From NCBI GenBank assembly GCA_030512335.1, contig JAULSU010000001.1, positions 6,386,001 to 6,450,000 of the forward strand: a DNA stretch of 64,000 nt, in the 5' to 3' direction. A program made the translations under genes and the position numbers. The notes under the pieces were generated by a model, which was not told the origin of the DNA, ran no database searches, and saw only the letters and a list, made by a program, of their open reading frames with translations. This DNA is from Immersiella caudata (Eukaryota > Ascomycota > Sordariomycetes > Sordariales > Lasiosphaeriaceae). Positions 31,048 to 44,000 of the stretch are shown in pieces. Numbering within the stretch: the first letter of the stretch is position 1; each line of letters starts with the position of its first letter.

Positions 31048-32603
31048 TCACCTCGATGGGGGCCTTGCACCCACCAGTATAATCGGGCTTCCATCACTCC
31101 CAATCCAGGTCGCCCCGGTGAAGCGAACTTTACGTTTGCTGGCGACCCAAATTACCAAGTATAAATATTCCACCACGCCCCCCCAGCAATACAGGCGCAC
31201 CCAAGTGAACGGCTGGTCCCGCTTACACCTGACTCCCCATCCAACGAGACCGTTGCGTACGTAATCTGTGAGCTAGTGGTCGATGTCAGCTACTAACTTC
31301 CATTCTAGGACAATATTTGCATGTCTCAGGATGTTTCCTCCTCGGACCTCCTGAGACAAGAGGGTAAAGGACTAAACGGGCAAGAAACAGCAGCAATCGC
31401 ACATACAAACTCCCAGGCGCTGTCCTTCAAATCTTTGTCCCAGGATTTACAATCCACTAACCAGTACCCCCGCTCGAAAGGCCGAAGCTCGCGGGACTGG
31501 TGCTGGGGTCGATAGCGACTGCGTAGGTCAACCCTCTTGGCCAGATCCCGGAGCGCCTCGATCACGAGGTCAGATGCCTGCAGGTCATGAAGCGAGGCCG
31601 GCGGTTCAGGAGCTAGGATCTCTAGGTGATCGAGGCTATGCGGTGTCCTCTTCGCTTTCGGTATTTCGTGGTGAGGGATATCGCTGGAGCTTCTTACTAG
31701 CTGTCCGGGAAAGGGAGGGGGCGAAGTCCTAGCTCTCTTGGATGGTGGCTCAGAGTCTGCTCTTGGCGATGAGACCACTTCTGTGGGGAATGATGATGTG
31801 ATTCGCGTTTCTTCGACAAATGATGTCTGATTTGATGAAATATCTTTGCGCTGTGTTTTTTTGCTTTCAGGCGACTGCGGAATCACAGTAGCACGGGGCG
31901 ACGGTGACGGGACGACGGACTCTTCCCTCAAAACAAATGGTGCGCCTTGTTCTGACCCTAGGCTTGTGCTTGGTTGTGAGTCTGGGGTCTCACTACCATT
32001 GCCTCCTATAGAGCTGAAGCTCAAGTTTTCCGGAATTGTACCGCATCGGAGAGCAGGTTCCCGCTGGGAAGGCAGATGATGACCAGACAATTCCCATGCC
32101 AACTGAGATCTCCTCTGCAAAACTTGAGACACATCCAACTGCGACCTCCTCTCTAATGCCGATGACTGCTCTGACTGACTGGTATCGCATGTAGAGATGA
32201 AGTGCTCCAAAATCCTTGTCGGCGAACAAAATTGCGTGAATGCATTGCTGTCGTGTGGGACGGAGTCCTGAACGACACTTGGGGGCGCTACCCACGATGA
32301 CTGCGAGCCATCAACGCCTTGGGCAGGTTGGATGATACGTGGCGATCCTGGATTTCCAAATGCGCTTTTGAACGAGAGATTGGGAGAATCAATGGTCGCC
32401 CTTTCCCCTGGTATCTGTGAGCTCGAGTCGCTCACATTCGATGTGATCTGCTGCGTTCTTAGTCCTTGGCTGGAGACAATTGGAAATTGCGCCCCCGGCT
32501 TGAAGCTCAAGTATGCGTGTGCCAGTTGTCGGTACTTCACGTCATCAGCGGCTCTTGAAGGTGCCGTGATATGAACCAAGATCTCCACCGATTGGTCCCT
32601 CAT
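31048..32603 (-). CDS. Conserved-looking fungal protein of unknown function
   Basis: Exons are 32603-31407 and 31272-31048; intron 31406-31273 (GTATGT...GCTGAC...ACTAG) joins in phase 0. The spliced product is 473 residues, and without the splice the last 74 residues are lost. The N-terminus VEILVHITAPSRAADDVKYRQL and the C-terminal part (FERGYWLVDCKSW, then WEFLTDYVRNGLVGWGVRC and SKRKVRFTGATWIGSDG) look like folded, conserved segments. The middle (about 60-330) is Ser/Pro/Gln-rich and probably disordered, with a basic PSKRARTSPPPF motif that may be a nuclear signal. I recall similar C-terminal text in uncharacterised fungal proteins but cannot name the family. Confidence 0.78.
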
Positions 32604-33941
32604 CGCGCTCTCGCGAGCACAAGGCTAGCGGCAGAGTGATGCGGGGGTTGGTGATGTCGTCATCCAAATGATAGAGAGGGCACAAGAAGAATGCAAAGGA
32701 GAAATGAAAGAGAGCAATGAGATGTGGTAAGGATATAGAATATGCTAAGGTGACGTGCAAAGAGAGGAAGCAAGCTGAGGCTCCTTGAGCCTCTCAAGGG
32801 GTCCTCCTGCCCCTTCATATGCTGGCCCACCTCACGTTTGCCTAAAGATCAGCCAATTGCGTCCCATCAGTCACAGCAAGTTGTTCGGCACCGGACCCTA
32901 ACCCTCTACAAGACAAACAAAGGGTATCAAGAGCTTGCCACTGAACCAGGCACCTGAGCAACCGTTCCTACCTGGATCAAACACTACAGAAACTCTGCAT
33001 GCTTCGTCTCCTCTTGTTTGTGCCTGGAAACTCTAAGCCTGAGTGAGGCAAGCTGACTTTGATTTTGTTCAACAGACACGTCATTCTGTTGAGCGCACTG
33101 CTGCTGACCATCCAATGATCCGATTTGCATATGGCACATTGGAGGGTACAATGGCCGGTTTTGCTGCAGAATGTTGAGACGCTCGTAATCTCAGGCATCT
33201 CTCATTTAAGTGACGGAGCCGTGCCGGCTTAGAGGAAGGCTCGAGTGCCCCCCGCGCCCTTTGACCGTGTTGTCCCAGTATTGGACGAAAAGCTATCTAA
33301 TGGGGCTGGTCCCAGCAGGATGAGGACCCTTAAGCTGGCCAAGCTCTCAGTGGGTTGATCTAGAGAAGTACGAAGGGAAGCTCGGATGGAGTGTAATTAC
33401 GCTTTAAAATCCGAACAACCTCCACAGCCGTTCGCAATTTTTACTCGATGGTGGATTCGAAGCTGCCTATCTCCCTGCCCATTTTCCTGTGTTTTTTTGT
33501 GGCGGGAACTAATATGATACCGGGTCAGGGCATTACATTGCTGAGAGCGCGTTTCTAGACGCTCTTAACCGACATGCAGCCGAAGACGTAGGAGTTGAAA
33601 TTGGGAATGAGGTGGCCGTCGTAAGTTCCGCCCCACACGGCGTCCAGACAGGGGGCTCCACTGCGACTGGCCCACGCCCAATGGCCCGTGTAGCCCTGAC
33701 GGATTGAGTTTCTGCCTCCTAATTCCGCCTAAAAGCCATCACTAGGAAAGGGGGCCACATCACCACCCACCAGCTTGGCTCCTGGGGAATCTGTATAGAG
33801 ATCTCCACCCTCTCCATTTCCCTGCGTCCTGTACCCCAATTGCGCCCCCCCAGACCACGGCACACCCTCAATTGAACTCTCCGGGCTGCCCGACTCGTCC
33901 GACTTCGACTTTTCCTCGCGGCGACGACCACACCCAAAGAT
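32604..33941. other. Divergent intergenic region upstream of ERG26
   Basis: The 1.34 kb separate two divergent genes. Short frames only, none supported. It should contain the ERG26 promoter and leader; no sterol-response site can be assigned with confidence. Confidence 0.5.
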
Positions 33942-35107
33942 ATGACGACGCAAAAGAAAACGGAGCTGGGCTCCGTGTTGGTCATTGGCGGATGCGGCTT
34001 CCTGGGCCACCACGTCGTGCGCGTTCTGTTGCGCGACTACAACTGCTCCGTGTCTGTAATCGACCTCCGCTGCACGCGCAATCGCAGACCAGACTCGGAC
34101 GGTGTAAAATACTTTGAGGCCGACATCACCGACACCGGTAGGCTCGTTTCCATCTTCGACGAAGCCCGTCCCGATGTCGTCGTACACACTGCGTCTCCTG
34201 CCGCTCAGTCCGATGATGCTGTCTCGCACGCCCTCTTCAAAAAGGTCAACATCGATGGAACCGCCGCTGTGGTCGAGGCTTGCCGCAAGTCGGGTGTCAA
34301 GGCCCTTGTGTACACCAGCTCCGCCAGCGTCATGAGCGACAACCGCAGCGATCTGATCAACGCCGACGAGAGGTGGCCCGTGATCCGAGGCGCCGACCAG
34401 AGCGAGTATTACTCCGAGACCAAGGTAAGACCCTTCAAGCACTGGGCGCAAATCATTCTGACACCTTCCCTCAGGCCGCAGCCGAGGAGCTCGTACTCAA
34501 AGCCAACCGCTCCGAAGACTCCCCGAACCTCCTCACATGCGCCATCCGCCCCTCGGGCATCATCGGTGAGGGCGACACTATGGCCATCTATCACATCGTC
34601 AACATCTACCGCCAAGGGAAAAACAACGTCCAAGTCGGCAGCAACAACAACCTGTTCGACTTTACCTACGTTGAGAACGTCGCCCATGCCCATCTTCTAG
34701 CCGCCCGCGCCCTCCTCGAGACCGCCAAGCTCAAGACCGTCCCCCTTGACACCGAGCGCGTCGACGGCGAGGCCTTCATCATCACCAACGACTCCCCCGT
34801 CTATTTCTGGGACTTCTGCCGTGCCGTCTGGGCTGCCGCTGGCTCCCCCGACGGCACCGAAGGCGTCTGGGTTCTCCCCCGCGACGTGGGAATCGTCCTC
34901 GGCTTCCTCAGCGAGGTCTTCTTCAAGATCATCCGTAAACCACCCACCTTCAACCGCCAGCGAATCATCTACAGCTGCATGACCCGCTACTACGATATTT
35001 CCAAGGCCAAGAGGAGGCTAGGGTACCGGCCCCTGGTCTCCCTGCCAGAAGGTGTGAAACGGTCAGTTGCCTGGACGCTGGAGCAAGAGAAAGCAAAGAA
35101 GCAATAA
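33942..35107 (+). CDS. ERG26: Sterol-4-alpha-carboxylate 3-dehydrogenase (decarboxylating)
   Basis: An NAD(P)-dependent enzyme of ergosterol synthesis that oxidises and decarboxylates 4-carboxysterols at the ER, in the C4-demethylation complex with Erg25 and Erg27. Exons are 33942-34424 and 34475-35107; the 50-base intron (GTAAGA...CTCAG) lies directly after the catalytic Lys. The product is 371 residues, the normal size. The Rossmann motif GGCGFLGHH is at about residues 16-24, and the short-chain dehydrogenase YxxxK is YSETK, with Tyr157 and Lys161. VHTASPAAQSDD, RPSGIIGEGDT and NLFDFTYVENVAHAH are typical of the 3-beta-HSD/Erg26 family. The C-terminus FNRQRIIYSCMTRYYDISKAK is also family-like. 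Confidence 0.92.
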
Positions 35108-36062
35108 AATAACATTCTTCTGATCACGGTTTCAGTGGATATTATGGCCCTGGTTTATATTTACTCGCCTCGCTGCCTTTTGTTTATACTCAAGATACCT
35201 ATCTGCCTCGTGGGCTTTCGAGTCGAATTAGCATGGTGAAAGGGGGTATCTCGCAGGTAATAACTTTAATCGACGACCTTCATGCTGAGAGAACAAAACC
35301 ACTCCAGCAACGTGATATTGATCCTTGGTGACCAGTTCGCGTACTCGCTTGTGTTACCGATCCTCAAATATGTATAGGCTGCACTGCATTTTAGTGCCAA
35401 ACTTTGCCATCGGCCTGGTGACGGAATGACTCTAGGTGAGGATATCCAGAGGTATCAACATGCTCCGATTGATAAAATAGATACCTCCTCCCAGTTGTAC
35501 CTCTTGGTTCTCCGCTATTTTCACCTGCTGTATCTCCATAACTCAGCCGTTTGCCTTCCGCCAGAACAACTGAAACAATCCAATCATGGCGCACGAGAAG
35601 CATCAACGGCTCATTCGCTTTCCCCATATATAACAGACGCATTTTTCTACCCGTTTCCACACACCATCAATTTTCTCGGTTTCCTATTCCCTAAACCGGT
35701 CTCCTGCGATCCTTCTCCTCTCCCCTACAGGGAAGAAGCAAGGACAACACATGAATCATGAGACCGGGCCTCTTCCACCACCAAGCACCGCCTCCCCTGC
35801 GACTTCAACCACCTCTTCCCTATCAAAACCGTTGTCCGAGAGATCACTCAAAAAGGGTTGAATAATCGAAGAAACTTAACAAAAAAACGCCGTCGCAACC
35901 ATGCTTGCATCATTACGCCATCTACATTTATGTCATATTGCTTGGAGGGGAATCGGGTTTCGGTTGCTGGGAAGTCGTTGCGGTAGAGGGATAAATCGAA
36001 CGGCCGGGAGCCAGAAGGCTAGGAAACCTCGTCTCATCGACGTGGCGAAGAGCCTCGGCGCG
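35108..36062. other. Convergent intergenic region between ERG26 and LRG1
   Basis: The 955 bases lie between two converging stop codons. Frames are short. Part of it is probably the long LRG1 3' UTR. No RNA gene or repeat is seen. Confidence 0.5.
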
Positions 36063-39000
36063 CTAGACAGTCCCAGTTGTCAACCCACTGTTCTGCCTTG
36101 TAAAGGAGGAGTTACGCCACTCTGGACGCGGCTGGGTGCGCTCACCACTATCAGGCGTACCATTCCCGGTCCTGTCATACTGAGCGTACGGGGATGCAGG
36201 CCCATCATACGGACCGCCCCGCCTCTGTTGTGGCGGGGTGCCTTGCGGCCCACCGCCACCGTAATGTGGAGGGATATTGGAGGCGTCTTGTACTGGCCGG
36301 ACGCCACCCTCCTGCCATGATGGCGGATCTGTCTCCATCCTTCTTATTGGTGGGGGGCGTGTCATGTTTTCATGGCGACCGGGTATGACCTCAGTCACTT
36401 TGGTGAAATGCCTCGGTCCGTGTCCATTGGCGTTGCGATCCGAGAAGTGCTTCATGATATCTTTCGTCGTCAATTCACCGCCGTTCATGAAGACGCTTTG
36501 GTCGTTCAGGTAATCCGCCAGTTCATCAGGGACCTACGACAGTCAGTACACTTTCTCGACTGCGGGAGCGAGTAGACTTACGAGGCACATCTCCTCAATG
36601 TTGTTGATCAACACCTCTACTGCTTCAATCGCATACATAGGGTCACTGTCCAAGGTCGACGTTTTGTTCTTGTCCAAGAGAACATTAGGGGCGATGACTG
36701 TTGCCAGGTTCTTGATGTCCATCTTTGATCCAACTTCCTCGTCGACCTGGTGGAACGACCCAGCCCATTTCAAGAAGCAGAACAGGATCTCAAGGCAGTC
36801 CCGGTGAGATTTGGGGAGCAGGCAGCACACCAGGTGCAGGCAGTACTGCCTCCTTTCATCATCTGGGATCTTTGAGGCGACCAACCAAAGCTTATACAGC
36901 TTGTGTGTCATGAGAGGGTCGGGGAGCTCTCGGAGGTATCGTTTTAGGAGCGCGGCAATCTGGACAACAGTATTGCTCCCAAGATCTACCGGCTCTTCCT
37001 TGTCGATCTTTTCGACCAACTCGCCAAGCTTCTTGATGTTTCCGTTCTTGCGGAAAACACCCTCGACAGAAAGGTCCATCTGTCTCATAGTAGACACTAT
37101 GTCGTCGACTATGGCGGGAATTCTCAGCGTGCCGGGCCCCACGCCGTCAGTGGATTCGGCTCCGTCTCGTTCCACGATAACGTCCAAGGGGACACCGAAA
37201 ACACCCTTCTTCTTTACGTTCTTGCGTCCGTCGTTCTTGAAGGCTTTGCCGATATTTTTCCAAAAGTTGGCAGGTTTCCTACTCTCGATGAAGCTCAGCA
37301 GCTCCTCCAGAGTGAACTCGGATTCAACCATAGGGTGCATGGTAAGAACTGCAAGGTGCCTGACGATGAAGTATTCAAGGCCAGAAAGCTCCGAGAAGTA
37401 TCTTCGAGAGCTGCGTTGGGGTGATGGCTCACCAACACCACGCATATCTCTCCCCCTGCCGTCGGAGTGACTTCGCTGGTGACCGGCCAGCGGGCCCCCA
37501 CTCTTAAAGTTGGGCTCCGTTGCTGGTGAGCGAAACAACTCTTGTCGGCCAGCGCCGTACTGCCCGCTTCGCTCTCTTGCTGCTTGTTCAGCCGCAACGA
37601 TTTTGGGAATATCGTCCAGGGTTATGGCGTCTTGGTTGGGCAGCATCATATCGTGGTCGTCGCCGGACCCACGTTCCTCGACAATCTGAAAACCTCGACC
37701 CATCCCGCCACCAGGGCCGCCTCCAGCCGACCCTGGACGCGCGCTGCTGCTTTCTGGCCCGTCCATAATCCTCGAAGTACGGGCTTTTCTAAAACTCGAC
37801 GACAGATGCTTGTCCATCCGCGTACTCTTCAGCCGTCGCACATCGTTGAGGGCGTTCTCATAAGACGATCCTCTGTGGTGCTGCAACTGCTCGCCGCCGT
37901 AGGGCTGAGACCGGTCTGCGATCGGGCGACCATCTGAATCCAACCCATTCGGCCCTTCTGGCGCAGCAATGGCGCCGTGGCCATGCAGCATTTCCAAGAG
38001 CCTTGCCAGTGCCACTTGCAACAAGAAGACATACTGCTGCAATCGCGTCACTCGTTCAAACGGCGGTACCCTCTCCGAGCCGTAAGCCAAACAGTTCCTA
38101 CAGAATACTTTCCGATCGTACGTGTTCAACCTAGCGTCCCTGAGGCCATTTCCAAGCTCCTCGCCGCAGCGCGAGCAGTTGAGGCAGGTGAAATGCCACC
38201 GTCGATCCCCATTCTTCACGCACTCGTCCTCTACGGGCTTGTGGCATACTGGGCACTTGTCTGTCTCGTCATCTGCGAGATGTGCCAGGTCAGCTGTTAA
38301 CTGAACCGCGGCAGAGGAGCTGTTTTCTTCCGCCTTGAGAGACTCGAGATCGCTGAGGTCGTCGAGGAAGCGGTAAAGACATTCGGGACTGTTGAGTTCT
38401 TTTTCTGTCCGAAGTGCCCCTTTAAGACATATCCGAATCAGTAGCTTGAGATAATGCGCGAGACCAGTGACAAGGGTTAACAGCTCTTGAGTGACACCAA
38501 GCTTCCGGACACCTTTCTCCTGCGTCTTAGACAGGAGTGAGAAGAAAGATACGATTTTCTTGCAAAGCAGTTTGGCCTCGCGACCGTAAGCAAGACCTGT
38601 GTTCAAATTAGCACCAAGTTTTGTCACATAATTGAAGCCTTTCCAAAAAAAAAAAAAAAAAAAAAAAGAAGGCCACTTACCGATACCAAGCTCTACCATT
38701 TTAGCGTCCAGCCTATCTGCGGAATGGAAGAGAATGTCGACATGCCAGATGAACCGCCGCGCGACGAGTACACCCTCCAAGTGAGCGCCGTTGCTCACAT
38801 GCAAGAGCATATCGGAGATGCAGGCAGCTGACGATTCCTCAAATGTCGAAAGGACGCTCCATATCCGGTAGACCTTCTCTTCCATGCGCTCTTCTTCCTC
38901 TCGGACCTTTTCACGTCCTACCGGGTTGTCGGGGACCGGGCCGAGGGCTTCTTTTGGTGGGTTCAGCCGTACATTCCAGAATTTGTGTATCATGTAGCAC

Positions 39001-39823
39001 TCGGGGTGCCAGTGCTGATTCTCGCCGTTTCGGAATATCTCAACGAACTGCTTGAGAATGGCAGTTTGGCAACCCTCACATCGCTGGGCAAAGCGGGTTG
39101 AGTAGTGATAATGGCAATACACCTGACCATCGTGCTCATAATAGCTGTCCTGTGCCCCAAACACTGTCGGGCACAGAGAGCAGGTGAAGTGATCAACGTG
39201 ATATTTCCGCTCAAGTGCAGTGATGTAGGATCCTCGCAGTGCGCCTCCACATTGGTGGCAGAGCAAGCCGAGTCGGCGGAAGTAGTCTGTCTCGCAGAGG
39301 GGATATTGGCCTCCGCCGTTCTCGTCATCCGCGGGGAAGAACTTGGAGGCAACTATCTGACCACAGTCCTGCAAGATATCAGCATGATCCGGAAAGCTGG
39401 CCCGCAAAGCAGGGGCTCAAAACTCACCCTACACTTAAAGCAATCCAGGTGAAAGGTGCCGTCGAGCGCGCGCACGAACTGGCCAGTGAGTGACTCTCCG
39501 CACTTCTTACATGTGCGCGTCTGGCCACTAGCCGCACGCGAACCTCTCGGCCTCGATCGGTTGCGCTCGCCGCTCCGTCGAGACTCATTATCCGTATTCT
39601 CGGCGCTCAGAGCCGGTGAGGCCGGTGGCCTTCCCAACTGGTTGCCATAACCTCCTCCATTCTGACCGTTCTGACGGGTTGACGTTGGTGTAATGTTTGC
39701 GAGCTCTGGCTCCCTCGAGTAATCGTGACCCCAGTCACCGCCAGGGGGGCCACCTCCACCTCCGTAATCCAAGCCGGTCATTGCACTTCTATCGTCTTTC
39801 CCAGGCTGCCTGTTCCTATCCAT
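36063..39823 (-). CDS. LRG1: LIM-domain Rho GTPase-activating protein Lrg1
   Basis: Lrg1-type proteins switch off Rho1, controlling cell-wall glucan synthesis, polarity and hyphal tip growth. Exons are 39823-39428, 39368-38681, 38596-36582 and 36533-36063. The second intron (38680-38597, 84 bases) contains a 23-T tract on the coding strand and is stop-free, so the raw frame runs through it; splicing restores ELGIGLAYGREAKLL. The product is 1189 residues. Three LIM domains are visible: about 104-165 (CKKCGESLTGQF), 168-232 (CHQCGGALRGSY) and 476-530 (CPVCHKPVEDEC). The RhoGAP domain is at roughly 820-1030, with the Arg finger in VEGVFRKNGNIKKL and the helix LKRYLRELPDPL. Pro/Gly/Gln-rich tails flank both ends. 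Confidence 0.95.
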
Positions 39824-41424
39824 AGTCCACGATCATGGAAACTCTCGTCGGAAGCACCGGTGGCGGTCGATCGTCGCACCGTTACGGATGCTGAATCGGA
39901 GGGCCAAAAGCACGGGGACGAAGGAGTGATTGCGGGCTCCGCATCAAGGGGTCAATGGAAGGCGCTGAATTGATGCAAGCCGGCCCATATGAAGCATGCA
40001 ATCGGACGGGAAACGGTGGATGGGCGCCGTGGGGCTGTGCGCGTCGCGGGCGACAGAGCAGCTTTGGCGGTGTGGTTGAGGCTGAAGGCGATCGCAACTC
40101 AGTTGGTGGTGACAGCAATTGGATAGGTAAGGTACCCGGCCTCGTACTGTCGGCATGCACACTATCTATCGCCAGATCGCGGGGGGCGGCCGCCGCTGCG
40201 GAGCTTCTATGTCGAAGGGTGAGCTTCGAAGCAGGCACCAGTGCTGAGGTGGATGATGGGAACTGACGGGATTCGAAAACCCAGGGCGGGAGTGTGCTTG
40301 GGTGGTGAAGTCGAGTCTGGCTGGACGGCAGTGATCGACAAGCCCCCGCTGGGCGGAGTGCAATTTCACCAGCGGGTTGTCCAGAGGTTCTAGCACCCAG
40401 CGGCCCAAGAGCTCGAGCGACCCGAAACACCGGTGCGGAATGGTGATCAGCGACGCCGAAGAGCCCAGTGCAGTACAGCAACGAAAGGAGTATGTGTGAC
40501 TTTAATGTCTCGACAATTGCTGGCCATGCCTCGAGGTCGGGTTGACGAGGTGGGAGATCAGATATTCGAAACAAATCCGGGAAGGGGACATTCAGGGCGG
40601 GTTGAGAGGGGACTCCCTGCGCTACATGCCCATACAGTGCACGTCGATGCCCGCTGCCCGCTCGCCAAGCTTGTCTTTGGGCGTCAATAGCTTGATGGCA
40701 CGTGCGGCTGCGGGGCAGCGAGAGGCAAATGGTGGGGAACGCGTTGTCCAAAGATTTCCATCCTCCATCGATAAAAGATTCCTGCGGCTATTTTGCAGAA
40801 AAAAAAAACAAAAAGAGAGAGCCATAGCTTCCATCCATTCCCAGCATGCAAGTTTCGTGGTTGCGGAGGCAGCGGACGAGCGACATCTCATGCGTCGCTA
40901 TCTCCAACCTTTGTTTTTATTGCTTCGACAACCAGGTACAGGTTACCTGCTCTCTGTGATTTTTGGGTCAAGTGGGGAACACCTTCTCCGCTGTAGGCGC
41001 CTTCAAATTCACCCCAGGGATCCAACGAAGGAAGCATTACCGTCCCCTTCTCTCAACTGATGTGATAGGTAGGTATGACAGGAAGCCAAAGAACTGCCGC
41101 AGTGCATACCGGACTCGGGGGCTTGATTTGTATCACCATGCTTAGCTCATTTGCTTCCTCGAACGAAGAGCGATCTAGACGTTCAGCTTTCCACAAGCCG
41201 CTGGGCTATTCTTGGCTTTTTACGCCACCGTCCAACTACTGCAATGCTTGGTAGCCCGAAGCGTCCCCAGCCACAGCACCTCGGCCGGGTTCGACATCAT
41301 CTTCCAGACTAAAATGACTGCTTATGCTAGGTACTGGCTGGAGTCGAAAAAGGCATAAGAAAGAACTCAGCCTCAACTCCATGCCTCGCACCACGTCATT
41401 TCTTCTCACAAGGGAAGTTTTACA
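39824..41424. other. Intergenic region upstream of LRG1
   Basis: The 1.6 kb holds the LRG1 promoter and probable long leader and the 3' flank of the hydrolase-like gene. A 289-codon stop-free minus frame (40751-39882) overlaps the leader but is low in complexity and has no family resemblance. An A-rich tract lies at 40798-40815. No gene called. Confidence 0.5.
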
Positions 41425-43198
41425 TTACAGTTTGGCCAGCTTCTTCAGCCTCTTTTCAATCGATTCCCTCCCTCCGATGGTGTCCCAAACTCGATGTGGG
41501 GCATCCTTGACGATGTCCCAATCCTCAAGGTTGTTCGTGAGGTGGGTGAGATCGCGTTGCTATTCATATGGCGGATTAGTGACCGACTCAGAGTTTCTCA
41601 CCCGGTATGACGGGTACTCACCTTGTCTTGCCACTCGCGATCTCTCTGAATCTGCTCGCCTGAGCTGATCACTACTACGGGCGTGTTCCTGTCTTGAATG
41701 GCTCGGCTGGAAATCACGTCTCGTTTTGTCAACGAGTTTCCAACTAAACTCTCCTGAAGCTTCGCATAGATGGTGCTACCAGACTGGTAGGCCGCTCTTC
41801 CCCAGATTCGATCAGCTGCGCCTCTCCCCCGGATAAGGGCACCGAGGTTGCGCTGCAGACCCAAAGGAGAGACCACGCCCTGTAACCAGAGTCGAAAGCC
41901 GCGTCCAGGGCTGCCCACATGGGACAGCAGATCCTCTGTGACGAAATTCAGCAGGCATAACTGTCAGAGGACACTGGACACCTACCGTGCAGGGGATCGA
42001 TCATTAGAAGCCCTTTTACCTGCTGTCCATGACGCGAGCTGAAGACGCGGGAATAGAGTGACCCAACACCTGCGCTGACCAGCAGCCAAGGGCCTTCCTC
42101 CCCAGCCCGTGAAAGTGCCTCCCCGAGGATGTCCGAAGCGGTACTCACCGACAGCGGTGATGGAGCAGCATCACTCTGACGATATAAAGTCAGCAATTTC
42201 TCATGGTCGACAAATTTTGATCGAGCTTTCTTACCCAGGCCATGCCGGGGCGGTCGGCAAAGCAATATCGGTTGATGGAACCATTCCTAATCGCATTGTC
42301 CGCGAACTGCCACAATCCGAACTCCACCGGATCCTCGCCGCCCTCGAAAAGAACAGTAGTGGCCTTTACTCCGCTCGGCGTCGTCCCGTTGCCATAGCAG
42401 TACAAATGGACCTGGTACTTGTCGTCGTCGACCCAGTATCTCTCACCTGGAGGAGCCAAATGAGCGTCGAATGCCCGAAGGATCAGTGTACAAGTCATGA
42501 GGAACACCGCAACAACAATGACAGACAATGCGATGCTGGAGAGGAGTACCTCACTCCACTCAAACAGAGTCCGTCGCGTCTCTGGGCGTCCTGTCAGCCG
42601 CTCCTCTTCTTCTCGCTTTCCCCACTAAGTTCCGATCAGCAAACTGCCACGAGAAGTCACCATAGGTTGTGTCACTAACCTGCACAGTCCGATCGGCCGC
42701 CACAGCCCAGATTGCCATCAGTGTTGCCCACAACGCAGCCGCGACCCCAACCCACAACTCCTCATGCCTCGTCTTCGTCACAGCCAGAATGATAATCGTA
42801 TCCACTAAAAGTAGGGCCGCTGAAGCGACCGTCAACATCCTTGCCGATCTACTCGGCACCGAAAAGAATATCAGCTCCACCAGGAGCGTCGTGAAAGCGA
42901 CTGACGTATACGCAAAAGCGAAAAAGGGGGATCCCCTCACATGGAGGCCAGGGGGAGTGATGAACAGCGATACGAGGAGTAGAACCCAAAACAAAAATGT
43001 GAGGCAAGTCAGAAGTACTGTGGCGAGGCGAACGATTCGGACGCTCCAGAGGTTGTAGGGCGATACAGCAGGGTCATCAGCGGAGAGATAAGGTGTGCTA
43101 TCCAGCCGGTTCGGCAGAAGTCTGGTGAGCTCGTCGGGGGGCCTTCGTTGGTCATCGTCAAACGAGTCTTCCCGGCTTGGTGGCGTGTTTTTGTTCAT
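41425..43198 (-). CDS. Membrane protein with alpha/beta-hydrolase-like domain
   Basis: Five exons: 43198-42680, 42624-42235, 42175-41986, 41935-41622 and 41559-41425. The four introns (50-62 bases) all have GT...AG ends and keep frame, giving 515 residues. Four hydrophobic segments fill residues about 45-175 and a fifth about 195-220. They are followed by an alpha/beta-hydrolase-like domain: YQVHLYCYGNG, VLFEGGEDPVEFG, CFADRPGMAWSDAAPSP, then GPWLLVSAGVGSLYSRVF, VKGLLMIDPLHEDLL and a C-terminal THLTNNLEDWD segment. Aligned to the usual GHSxG elbow, the nucleophile Ser is Gly here, so catalysis is doubtful. Fungal relatives are often labelled mitochondrial integral membrane proteins; location and substrate are unknown. 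Confidence 0.85.
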
Positions 43199-44000
43199 CG
43201 TGGGCGGTTGTGGCGCCAGGTGATTTGACGTCAACGTCCCAAGAAAGATACTTAAAGTCTCCCCGGAATCAAAGGGCCTGAAAGTCAAGTAGCAGAAGGT
43301 AGTGGTAGGTCAGTGGATGCTGACAACAGCAACTAACTTGGGAACTCTCCGGATTATACAGGTTCAGATCCAGAATCTGCTCGGAAAACCAAGTAGCAAG
43401 ATTCTCTGAAAATATAAGATAAGAAGTGGGTGCATGTACAAATAGTTGCAATTACGCGCCACACAAAGGCGAATTGACTCGCAACGGATGACTTACACGA
43501 GGCTCTAAAATGCTGAATGGACGACGTCATGAAGACCAGCGTAGCCCCACTTTACTCCAACCCCCCGCACCCCAATTGGTTCCCGGCACTGAACTCTTGC
43601 GAAACTGATGCGTCAAGCCCCCACGATCTGCCGCTAGCTCTGGGCGCGTGCTCTCTACAGGCCTTTTATCCTTTTCTTTCTCGTGATTGTTTGGGAGTGA
43701 GTATTGGGGATGAGATCAGAGGTCACGATGCCGGCAGATTGAGCCTGATCTATTACTATTTCCATTCTCGTTGGCTATCCACACAGGTAATTTCCGATGG
43801 AAGGGACCTCGACACAAGTGTATGGCCCCAAACCACGATACCACCATTCCCATACACGTTGTGTCGTGTCCGCTGTTGTCGCACACTTCGCTGGTGACAC
43901 AAGATCACGATCCTGATCGAATCGCATGTCGTCGCAAATCTATTCTTTGGTGCCCCCCCCCCCCCCCAAGGAACACACCGACCTGTTCTCCTGAATACCT
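43199..44000. other. Intergenic region with poly-C run
   Basis: Promoter of the hydrolase-like gene and 3' flank of the next minus-strand gene. A run of about 15 C occurs near 43953-43967. No supported coding frame. Confidence 0.5.

Noticed and set aside
31170..31195. Frameshift in the last exon of the unknown protein at a G run
   Set aside because: The run has seven G, not eight; recounting shows the frame is intact.
39882..40751. 289-codon minus frame upstream of LRG1
   Set aside because: Low complexity, no family likeness, and positioned where the LRG1 leader should be.
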